A DNA stretch of 5,387 nt from Bacteroidota bacterium (GTDB lineage Bacteria; Bacteroidota; Rhodothermia; Balneolales; Balneolaceae), in assembly GCA_024635465.1 (NCBI GenBank), contig JAGXIS010000156.1, forward strand, positions 1 through 5,387. Direction: 5' to 3'. Each line of letters opens with the position of its first letter. Position 1 is the first letter of the stretch. The notes beneath the pieces are model-generated. The model was not told the origin of the DNA. It ran no database searches and saw nothing but the letters and a program-made list of their open reading frames with translations. A program made the translations under genes and the position numbers. Positions 1 through 5,387 of the stretch are shown here, in pieces.

Positions 1-87
1 GTAGCTGAAGTGATGGATACCACTATACGCGATGAAAGTGATATACCTTATCAAAAACCAATAATAGCATATTTAACCAATGGTTAA
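1..87 (+). CDS. C-terminal end of a probable GumC/Wzz-type polysaccharide co-polymerase (partial)
   Basis: Frame 1 is open from the window edge to a TAA at 85-87, giving 28 residues that end PIIAYLTNG. The stretch MDTTIRDESDIPYQKPIIAY resembles the short cytoplasmic tail that follows the second membrane helix in GumC/Wzz-family chain-length proteins, where a pattern like 'LDNTIRTxEDVEKxLGLPVLGxIP' is usual. Such proteins sit in the inner membrane, set polymer chain length, and work with a CpsD/CapB-like ATPase. The gene 16 bases downstream is exactly such an ATPase, which supports the call. The chain-length protein and ATPase are therefore separate polypeptides here, unlike the fused Wzc of enterobacteria. 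Only the tail is visible, so the family call rests on one short motif plus context; the membrane helices and periplasmic domain lie outside the window. Confidence 0.6.
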   Translation, partial: VAEVMDTTIRDESDIPYQKPIIAYLTNG

Positions 88-93
88 TATTAC

Positions 94-98
94 AGGGA
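94..98 (+). promoter_or_regulatory. Possible ribosome-binding site that decides the ATPase start
   Basis: AGGGA lies 5 bases before the ATG at 104. The alternative in-frame ATG at 80 has only AT-rich sequence before it and would overlap the upstream stop codon at 85-87. The site therefore favours 104 as the start. It matches the Shine-Dalgarno core only partly, and some lineages use such sites little. Confidence 0.4.
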
Positions 99-103
99 AA
101 CCG

Positions 104-826
104 ATGAGTAAACAAAACGTATTTAAAGACAAAGATGCCACATCAATTGAAGTTGTTGGGAATGACATCATTGATAAGGAAACTAATATGTTGCCCGTAC
201 ATTATTTACCGGGCACAGAAAATAGTATAGATTATAAATGCATCTCAAAAAAGTATTACAACAGTTTCAACTTTTCAAAACTGGCTTCTTCTTTTAACCA
301 CTCTAAAATGACTATTGGCATCACAAGTGCAGGTAGAGGAGATGGGAAAACACTAGTAGCAGCCAATATGGCCGTTTCCCTGGCAGCCGGATATAATCAA
401 AAAACGGTGTTGGTGGATATGAATTTTCAAAATCCCGATATGCACTCAGTGTTTGGTACAGAACTAACACCCGGCCTATCCGATGCAATTAACTGCGAAA
501 AAATTAGAGTGATTCCATCCGGAATCGCAAACCTGTTTCTAATGACGGCAGGCAGCAGCAAACATCTGACACCCGGAATAGAACACACCATTATTCTGCG
601 AAAAATTTTACAAACACTTAAAAGCAGATTTGATTTTGTGATTATAGACATGGGTTCTATTCATCCCATCGAAAAATTTCCAATTCACTTTATAAATGAA
701 ATCGATGGTTTAATAGGAGTGATAGACAGTAAAAAAACTAAAAAAGGGGAATTCAATAAAATCTTCAAACATCTCGATGAAAGCCATTTCATAGGGTATG
801 TTTTTAACCGGACGGATAACTCATGA
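104..826 (+). CDS. CpsD/CapB-like P-loop ATPase, degenerate BY-kinase homologue
   Basis: 240 residues from the ATG at 104 (248 from the ATG at 80). The fold is that of the cytoplasmic ATPases that partner Wzz/GumC co-polymerases in polysaccharide export. In 240-residue numbering, Walker A is GRGDGKT near 77-83 (K82), followed by the family-typical AANMAVSLA; Walker A' is LVDMNFQNP at 103-111; 'NLFLMTAGSS' at 143-152 corresponds to the family's 'nLxvLpaG'; Walker B is FDFVIID at 176-182. Several features of active BY-kinases are missing. The second Walker A' Asp is Asn and the following Arg is Gln (family LIDADLRRP), Walker B is followed by MGS instead of TPP, the N-terminal ExxRxxR oligomerisation motif is not evident, and the C-terminus has no tyrosine cluster, ending about 10 residues after the 'IGYVFN' strand. 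ATP binding looks possible; tyrosine autophosphorylation looks unlikely. The stop overlaps the next start (ATGA). Confidence 0.8.
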   Translation: MSKQNVFKDKDATSIEVVGNDIIDKETNMLPVHYLPGTENSIDYKCISKKYYNSFNFSKLASSFNHSKMTIGITSAGRGDGKTLVAANMAVSLAAGYNQKTVLVDMNFQNPDMHSVFGTELTPGLSDAINCEKIRVIPSGIANLFLMTAGSSKHLTPGIEHTIILRKILQTLKSRFDFVIIDMGSIHPIEKFPIHFINEIDGLIGVIDSKKTKKGEFNKIFKHLDESHFIGYVFNRTDNS

Positions 827-987
827 AAATTTTATTAGGTATTATTTTTTTCCACCTGTTGGTTATATACAGGGCCAAGTTTTCCATCGGTGATGGCACA
901 CCCTATCTCACTACATTTTTTTTAACAGTGCTGCTGGTTGGTTACGTCGTAGTTATGATGTTTATCATGCCAATGCCCGAAGAATAA
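823..987 (+). CDS. Small two-helix membrane protein (54 aa), unknown function
   Basis: The ATG at 823 overlaps the ATPase stop as ATGA, and the frame runs 54 codons to TAA at 985-987, ending 9 bases before the next gene. I do not recognise a family. The protein has two hydrophobic segments, about residues 2-16 (KILLGIIFFHLLVIY) and 29-50 (LTTFFLTVLLVGYVVVMMFI). They are joined by a short polar loop with R17, K19 and D24, and the tail is PMPEE. The basic loop and acidic tail suggest a hairpin in the inner membrane with the loop inside, though topology is weakly constrained. Support for a real gene is the ATGA coupling, the membrane-protein composition and the exact fit between two operon genes. 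A role as accessory subunit of the neighbouring ATPase/co-polymerase or polymerase is a guess from position. It contains runs of 7 T (845-851) and 8 T (916-923). Confidence 0.72.
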   Translation: MKILLGIIFFHLLVIYRAKFSIGDGTPYLTTFFLTVLLVGYVVVMMFIMPMPEE

Positions 988-996
988 GTACTGAAA

Positions 997-2553
997 ATGA
1001 ATACAATCAACGACTTTACTACCGGCCGGTATAACGATAGCTCACTACTCAAATCCTTGGGTTTAGATAGTGAAAACGCATTTGTGCTATGGTTACTGCT
1101 ATTTTTTGCCGCTCTGCTTGGGGGTGGTCTTTACATATTTGATGGTAATGTTCCGCTAGTAGCCGGTATCATCTATTTATCGTTTGTGCTGATCTTGAGC
1201 ATCCTGCGCCTGGATCTCAGCTTATATCTATTCATGTTTACGGTGATGCTTTTTGACCAATATGCCATACCGGGGTTTGACTCATTTACATTCGATGTTC
1301 GATTTTTTCACAACATTAAAGAAATCCCATATGTACCCTATATACACAGTGGATTTTTCAGCCCATTTGAAGTACACCTGTTATTTATCTCCGTTGCATT
1401 ATTAATGCATGCTACTATCCGAAAAAGCTTTTCATTTAAAGCAATTCCTGTTTGGGGTGCTTTTCTGTTTTTCTTCGCTTTCCTCACTTTTTCATTCGTA
1501 ACTGGTTTGCGCGGCGGCGGGGAGATAACGGTTGCATTATGGGAAGTAAGAGCACTGTTTTATCTCTGCGTGATGTATGTTTTGGTGCCTCAAATATTGG
1601 ATTCAAAAGAACAGATAGGCACACTTTTTTGGGTGATTATCATCGGCATTACCATAAAAGCATTACAAGGGGTCGTGAAATTTGTCGGCCTGGGATTCAC
1701 AACCGGTGGCTACGCAGTACTCACAAACCATGAAGATCCTGTATTCATGATTACCATTTTTGTACTCCTTCTGGGATTCCTTGTTTTTCATGCAGATGAG
1801 AAACAACGTATTTGGCTATTGAGTGCTCTGCCGGTCCTTCTTTTAGGTTTTTATGTAGCCCAGCGCAGAGCAACCTATGCTTCAATAATGGTCGCAGTTT
1901 CAGCATTCATACTTTTACTGCCCACATTGAAGCGTAACCAGTTTCTGAAATATTTTCTCCCGGTTTTGTTCATGCTCCTACTGTACGGTGCGGCTTTCTG
2001 GAATAGCGACAGTTCGATTGGCAGACCTGTTCAAATGATTAAATCAGGTTTTGTTGTGCCAGATAAGGAGACCAATTTCACGGATTATTCTTCCAATCTC
2101 TATCGGGATTATGAGAATTACAATTTAGCGCAGACTGTAGTAAACCATCCAATATTTGGCACAGGATTCGGAGTAAAATATGATCAACCGATTCAATTGG
2201 TAAGTATCCGGTTCACGCTTAGCGAATATATTCCCCATAACCAGATATACTGGATTGTAGTAAAAATGGGGGTCGTTGGCTTTTTTGCCTTTTGGTTCTT
2301 CTTTAACAGTTTTGCCGCCAGAGGCACACAGTTATTTATGAGGCTGAATGATCCTTACCTGAAAGCCGTCACAATGGTAATTGTCATAGCCGTGATCAAT
2401 CAGCTGGTGGTCTCTTTCTTTGATCTGCAACTTACGTATTACAGAAGTATGCTCTATTTGGGCTGCTTAATGGGTTTGCTTTCTGTGATTGATAATATCC
2501 ATTCAGTTGAACAATCAAGTGAAAATGATGCTAACGAAAGCTTAGATGAATAA
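997..2553 (+). CDS. O-antigen polymerase/ligase-like membrane protein (Wzy_C family), probable repeat-unit polymerase
   Basis: 518 residues, with roughly 13-14 hydrophobic helices by eye (about 28-48, 53-70, 72-88, 125-142, 150-170, 183-200, 208-230, 247-265, 272-288, 293-309, 317-335, 416-440, 455-475, 483-500). A large non-membrane loop at about 336-415 is placed late in the protein, as in the Wzy/WaaL group. Within it is NHPIFGTGFG (383-392), the 'hPxxGxGxG' signature, followed by IPHNQIYWIVVKMGVVG (412-428), which matches the family's conserved 'HNxxLxxxxxxGxxG' with H414. Arginines at 290-291 (AQRRATY) occupy the usual basic position before a helix. Members transfer undecaprenyl-linked glycans in the periplasm. 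Polymerase and ligase cannot be separated by sequence alone; the adjacent flippase and chain-length components favour polymerase. The acidic, Ser/Asn-rich tail (503-518) overlaps the next gene. Start ATG at 997 is 9 bases after the small gene and has no clear ribosome-binding site. Confidence 0.85.
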   Translation: MNTINDFTTGRYNDSSLLKSLGLDSENAFVLWLLLFFAALLGGGLYIFDGNVPLVAGIIYLSFVLILSILRLDLSLYLFMFTVMLFDQYAIPGFDSFTFDVRFFHNIKEIPYVPYIHSGFFSPFEVHLLFISVALLMHATIRKSFSFKAIPVWGAFLFFFAFLTFSFVTGLRGGGEITVALWEVRALFYLCVMYVLVPQILDSKEQIGTLFWVIIIGITIKALQGVVKFVGLGFTTGGYAVLTNHEDPVFMITIFVLLLGFLVFHADEKQRIWLLSALPVLLLGFYVAQRRATYASIMVAVSAFILLLPTLKRNQFLKYFLPVLFMLLLYGAAFWNSDSSIGRPVQMIKSGFVVPDKETNFTDYSSNLYRDYENYNLAQTVVNHPIFGTGFGVKYDQPIQLVSIRFTLSEYIPHNQIYWIVVKMGVVGFFAFWFFFNSFAARGTQLFMRLNDPYLKAVTMVIVIAVINQLVVSFFDLQLTYYRSMLYLGCLMGLLSVIDNIHSVEQSSENDANESLDE

Positions 2554-4048
2554 GCAGAACACAAATAGCAATATTCGACAATCTGTAGCCCGAAACGTCT
2601 CTGTAATGTTTGGGGCTCAGGTGGTTACCTGGGGATCGAGTTTTTTATTACTCTATTTTCTGCCCAGGTATCTGGGTCCGGAAGATTTTGGCCGACTCTA
2701 TCTTGCTTTGTCCATAAAAATGATCCTTGGACTGCTTATCGATTTTGGCGGAAATTATCTGATTCCTAAAGAAGTGGCTCGATCTGAGAGTAAAGGAGCA
2801 CAGATTTTAAGCAGCTATATCATGTTAAGAATAGTGCTTTGGATTTTATCAGTTGGCCTAATTCTTCTGGTATCAAACCTTCTTGGTTATTCAGAACATG
2901 TTCACCTGCTTATTTTGATACTTATTATTGCCAAACTCTGGGAAGGCGGGACTACCGCTTTTAGCGCATATTTCCAGGGAATTGAAGAGATGAAATATCC
3001 CTCCATGGGAACTATTGTAGAGAGACTTTTTGTGGCTTTTGTTGCTGTTGGAGCACTACTAATGGGTGCCGATTCTATCGGAGTAGCCATTGTTATAACT
3101 GTGGGAGCCTTCCTGAATTTGATTGTTATTTATTGGTTTTCGAAGAGGGTTGTTCGTGTTAAATATAAATTTGACCCCAAAATTTTCTCACTTTTAAAAT
3201 CCGGAATGCCCTTCTTTCTGTTTTCACTTTTTTCGGTGATATACTATCGCATTGATGCTGTAATGTTAGCCTCTTTAACGACGGAAGAAGTAACCGGATG
3301 GTACGGCGGAGCCTTTCGCTTTTTTGATATTGTAATGGTATTGCCACTGCTTTATAAAACAGCCATATTCCCGGTTTTTTCAAAGTTATGGGACAACAAG
3401 GAGGGAATTTTGGAGAGTACAGTTGGTCAAAGTTTGAGGCTTATGATCATACTTGGAATTCCCACTGCAACGGCGATATTTCTGTTTGCGGAACCGATCA
3501 TACACTTTTTTATGGGACTTGAAGGTTATGGCCCATCCGTGATTGTACTGCAAATATTTGCACTCAGTATACCCATCATTTTTGTTGACATTATTTTGGG
3601 AAGTGCATTGATGGGTGCCGCAAACAGGCAGAGAGCTTGGGCTGTTGTTGGGCTTTTAGCCATATTTGTCAACATTTCTGCCAATTATATGCTCATCCCT
3701 TATACACAGACCCTTTTTGCAAATGGAGGCATTGGAGCCTCTATTGCTACACTTATCACGGAGATATTTGTCATGGGATTTGCCTTTTACCTTCTTCCCA
3801 ATGGGTATCTGCAAACCTTTAAAGGCACATATATTTTAAAGCCGACACTTGCAACTATAATCATGTTAATTCCAGTACTACCCCTGCTTTTATTTACAGG
3901 GCTGTATTGGATGGTATCACTTTTACTCGCAGGTATTTTTTACATCTCTGCGTTGCTACTGCTTAAGACATTTAATCAGGAAGAGTTGAAGTTAATTAAG
4001 AATTTTATATCAACCAGTCAAAAAAAATTAATCGTATACCTCAAGTAA
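2546..4048 (+). CDS. Wzx-like oligosaccharide flippase (MOP superfamily, polysaccharide synthase family)
   Basis: 500 residues, a normal length for the family, and almost wholly hydrophobic with about 12-14 membrane segments. The N-terminus has the family hallmark: NVSVMFGAQVVTW (17-29), then LPRYLGPEDFGRLYLAL (39-55), matching 'aRxLGpexfGxyxxa'. A second repeat-like half begins near 216 (LLKSGMPFFLFSLFSVIYYRIDAVML) and continues with EEVTGWYGGAFRFFD (247-261), the typical 'D..mL..l....vG.Ygaa.r..d' element. The family moves undecaprenyl-diphosphate-linked repeat units from the cytoplasmic to the periplasmic face, feeding the polymerase encoded just upstream. The ATG at 2546 lies inside the end of the polymerase gene (8-base overlap), suggesting translational coupling. 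The C-terminus is basic (KNFISTSQKKLIVYLK), and a run of 8 A (4020-4027) lies close to the stop. The transported glycan cannot be inferred. Confidence 0.9.
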   Translation: MNKQNTNSNIRQSVARNVSVMFGAQVVTWGSSFLLLYFLPRYLGPEDFGRLYLALSIKMILGLLIDFGGNYLIPKEVARSESKGAQILSSYIMLRIVLWILSVGLILLVSNLLGYSEHVHLLILILIIAKLWEGGTTAFSAYFQGIEEMKYPSMGTIVERLFVAFVAVGALLMGADSIGVAIVITVGAFLNLIVIYWFSKRVVRVKYKFDPKIFSLLKSGMPFFLFSLFSVIYYRIDAVMLASLTTEEVTGWYGGAFRFFDIVMVLPLLYKTAIFPVFSKLWDNKEGILESTVGQSLRLMIILGIPTATAIFLFAEPIIHFFMGLEGYGPSVIVLQIFALSIPIIFVDIILGSALMGAANRQRAWAVVGLLAIFVNISANYMLIPYTQTLFANGGIGASIATLITEIFVMGFAFYLLPNGYLQTFKGTYILKPTLATIIMLIPVLPLLLFTGLYWMVSLLLAGIFYISALLLLKTFNQEELKLIKNFISTSQKKLIVYLK

Positions 4049-4056
4049 CAGACCTC

Positions 4057-5304
4057 ATGAAAGTACTATATTTTATTCCTTACAGTCCTGCAAACCCCAC
4101 TTTTGGAGGATCGTTACGCATCTATCATATTTTGGATTATTTGTGCACCCATCACGATGTTACTGTTGCCGGATTTAGCAACCCTGAAGAAGAAAAAGCA
4201 TTGATTAAAAACTTTCCGGTACTGTCCGGGAAGACCCACTTTGTAGATTACCCCTATAAAAACTCCAACAAATACCTGCTTCTTATAAAATCGATCTTAA
4301 GTTCCCACAGTCTTTGGCATCAATACACAATGTCAGAACCTTTGCAGCAGATATTAGATCGGTTATTAAGAAACGAATCGTTTGATGTGATTCAATCTGA
4401 ATTTCCAGTAATGGGTATGTATTCATTCAACAGTACAGCCATCAAAATTATTGATTCACATAATGTTGAATATGATAATTTTAAACGAATGGCCAAGGTA
4501 AAAAATCCGATAAAAAAAATATTCTACCATCTGGAATCCTATAAATTTTATAAAGAAGAGACAGGGGCGTGCAAGAAGCAGGATGCACTTTTTGTAACGA
4601 GTGAAAGAGATATTTCCATTTTTGATCAATCGGTTCCCGGTGTACCCAAATATCTGGTTCCTAACGGAGTGGATGAAGAGTACTTTTATCCAAAGGAAAC
4701 AACCCCGAAGCCTCATTCACTGGTATTTGTAGGCATGATGAAATATGTACCCAATTACGATGGGATCAATTTTTTCCTGGATGAAATCTTCCCCAAAATA
4801 ATTGCTCGGTTTCCCGATACAACGATAACTATTGTAGGTAAAAACGCACCTACTTCTATAACCCGCAGGGCAAACAAAAACATCATCATAACGGGATTTG
4901 TGGAAGATACACGTCCATATATGCACGATGCTTCGGTTTATGTTGTGCCATTGCGAATGGGAGGTGGAACGCGACTTAAAATTATGGAGACCCTGGCTTC
5001 CAAAATTCCCTTGGTAACCACAAGTATTGGTTGTGAAGGCATTGATATTGAACATGAAAAACATGCCTTGATTGCCGATAAACCCGAGGATTTTGCCAAT
5101 GCAGTGATAGAACTATTTGAAAACAGAGACCTCTGTGAAAAATTAGCGGATAACGGCTACGAATTGGTAATGGAAAAATACCGATGGAAAAGTATTTGCA
5201 GGGAAATGGACCGTGCTTTTGAAGAATTGACGGGGATCAAAACAGCTACGGAAAATGAAGGGAAAAACAGAATGAAGTATGAATCCAATGGAATTTACAA
5301 ATAA
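4057..5304 (+). CDS. GT4-type glycosyltransferase (GT-B fold)
   Basis: 415 residues, a usual length for GT4-like enzymes. The N-terminal acceptor domain opens with MKVLYFIPYSPANPTFGGSLRI, where G17-G18 form the usual glycine loop, and contains IIDSHNVEYDNF (131-142) with the 'D.Hn.e...' signature. The linker VPNGVDEEYFYP (201-212) is the common 'vPNGvD...F.P' joint. The C-terminal nucleotide-sugar domain has LVFVGMMKYVPNYDGINFF (222-240), IVGKNAP (259-265), ITGFVEDTRPYMHDASVYVVPLR (278-300) and the donor-binding GGGTRLKIMETLASKIPLVTT (302-322), with E311 as the probable EX7E-type residue. No membrane helix or signal peptide is seen, so it is likely cytoplasmic or peripheral, adding a sugar to the lipid-linked repeat unit. 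The PNYDG/RPY pattern recalls the group that includes PEP-CTERM/exosortase-associated sugar transferases, but no exosortase is visible. Donor and acceptor are unknown. A hydrophilic tail of about 20 residues (395-415) follows the domain. The start is 8 bases after the flippase stop. Confidence 0.88.
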   Translation: MKVLYFIPYSPANPTFGGSLRIYHILDYLCTHHDVTVAGFSNPEEEKALIKNFPVLSGKTHFVDYPYKNSNKYLLLIKSILSSHSLWHQYTMSEPLQQILDRLLRNESFDVIQSEFPVMGMYSFNSTAIKIIDSHNVEYDNFKRMAKVKNPIKKIFYHLESYKFYKEETGACKKQDALFVTSERDISIFDQSVPGVPKYLVPNGVDEEYFYPKETTPKPHSLVFVGMMKYVPNYDGINFFLDEIFPKIIARFPDTTITIVGKNAPTSITRRANKNIIITGFVEDTRPYMHDASVYVVPLRMGGGTRLKIMETLASKIPLVTTSIGCEGIDIEHEKHALIADKPEDFANAVIELFENRDLCEKLADNGYELVMEKYRWKSICREMDRAFEELTGIKTATENEGKNRMKYESNGIYK

Positions 5305-5387
5305 AAAATCTGACGGTGACATCATGTACTATGAAACAGGCGACATCTTGACCAAGAATGAAGTATTAGGAACAAAGACAGTTAACA
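5288..5387 (+). CDS. 5' end of an unidentified downstream gene (partial, runs off the window)
   Basis: A frame different from the glycosyltransferase stays open to the window edge after an in-frame TGA at 5273-5275. Possible ATG starts are 5279, 5288 and 5324. The first two would overlap the glycosyltransferase end by 26 or 17 bases. The third lies 19 bases after its stop, with GGTGA (5315-5319) only 4 bases before it. I list 5288 as a middle choice without strong evidence. The visible residues are hydrophilic (including DIMYYETGDILTKNEVLG), with no signal peptide or motif I recognise, so no product is assigned. About 33 open codons alone are weak evidence. The case rests on operon position and tight spacing, matching every other junction here. 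If the 5324 start is right, the protein begins MYYETGDILTK. Confidence 0.5.
   Translation, partial: MEFTNKKSDGDIMYYETGDILTKNEVLGTKTVN

Noticed and set aside
427..651. 74-codon minus-strand frame over the ATPase
   Set aside because: It is antisense to the conserved Walker region, and no independent coding evidence is seen.
823..996. Intergenic promoter between the ATPase and polymerase genes
   Set aside because: The interval is fully occupied by a 54-codon frame with ATGA coupling, and I found no convincing -35/-10 or Bacteroidota-type (TTTG / TAnnTTTG) promoter pair with suitable spacing.
1452..1733. 93-codon plus-strand frame inside the polymerase gene
   Set aside because: It is out of frame with the membrane protein and rich in Arg, His and Cys, and lacks hydrophobic segments or motifs; a shadow of the real gene.
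4456..4716. 86-codon minus-strand frame
   Set aside because: It is antisense to the glycosyltransferase N-terminal half, with no domain and no supporting start signals.
4717..5064. 115-codon open frame on the minus strand
   Set aside because: It lies wholly inside the well-supported glycosyltransferase on the opposite strand, has no recognisable domain, and its composition (Cys, His, Arg and Ser rich) is typical of a shadow frame.
5305..5330. Possible terminator after the glycosyltransferase
   Set aside because: There is an A-rich stretch and the short repeat TGAC-GG-TGAC (5311-5320), but no inverted repeat followed by a T run; an open frame continues through it.
1..5387. Mobile elements, CRISPR arrays, tRNA/rRNA genes, riboswitches
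   Set aside because: No repeat-spacer pattern, transposase motif, terminal inverted repeats or recognisable structured RNA were seen; the window is almost completely filled by one-direction coding sequence.

Overview
This window is one compact, entirely plus-strand block of a polysaccharide (exopolysaccharide, capsule or O-antigen type) assembly and export locus. It resembles the Wzx/Wzy-dependent pathway. The base composition is moderately AT-rich by eye, and ribosome-binding sites are weak or absent before most genes. The presence of a GumC/Wzz-type chain-length protein, a separate CpsD-like ATPase, an O-antigen polymerase/ligase-like protein and an MOP-family flippase suggests a Gram-negative bacterium. 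The Bacteroidota/Balneolota (FCB) side is my tentative guess. No rRNA, tRNA or other phylogenetic marker is present, so the taxon is not established.

Layout, left to right. (1) Bases 1-87 hold the last 28 codons of a gene whose end looks like the cytoplasmic tail of a GumC/Wzz-family polysaccharide co-polymerase. (2) 104-826 encodes a P-loop ATPase of the CpsD/CapB/Wzc-C (BY-kinase) fold; the tyrosine tail and several signature residues of active kinases are missing. (3) 823-987 encodes a 54-residue protein with two predicted membrane helices, joined to the ATPase by an ATGA stop/start overlap. It is short enough to be missed by length-filtered gene callers. (4) 997-2553 encodes an O-antigen polymerase/ligase-like (Wzy_C) integral membrane protein. 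(5) 2546-4048 encodes a Wzx-like lipid-linked oligosaccharide flippase and overlaps the previous gene by 8 bases. (6) 4057-5304 encodes a GT4-type (GT-B fold) glycosyltransferase. (7) A reading frame starting near the glycosyltransferase stop (candidate starts 5279, 5288, 5324) stays open to the window edge and is probably the 5' end of the next gene.

How they would work together (inference from families): glycosyltransferases build an undecaprenyl-linked repeat unit on the cytoplasmic face, the flippase turns it outward, the Wzy-like protein polymerises it in the periplasm, and the co-polymerase plus ATPase set chain length or gate export. Every junction is an overlap or a gap of 16 bases or fewer, which points to one translationally coupled operon whose promoter and terminator lie outside the window. 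No gap exceeds 300 bases. I saw no mobile element, CRISPR array, RNA gene or convincing terminator.

The locus type is familiar, not a new system. The two points most worth following up are the degenerate, probably non-kinase ATPase and the small membrane protein coupled to it.
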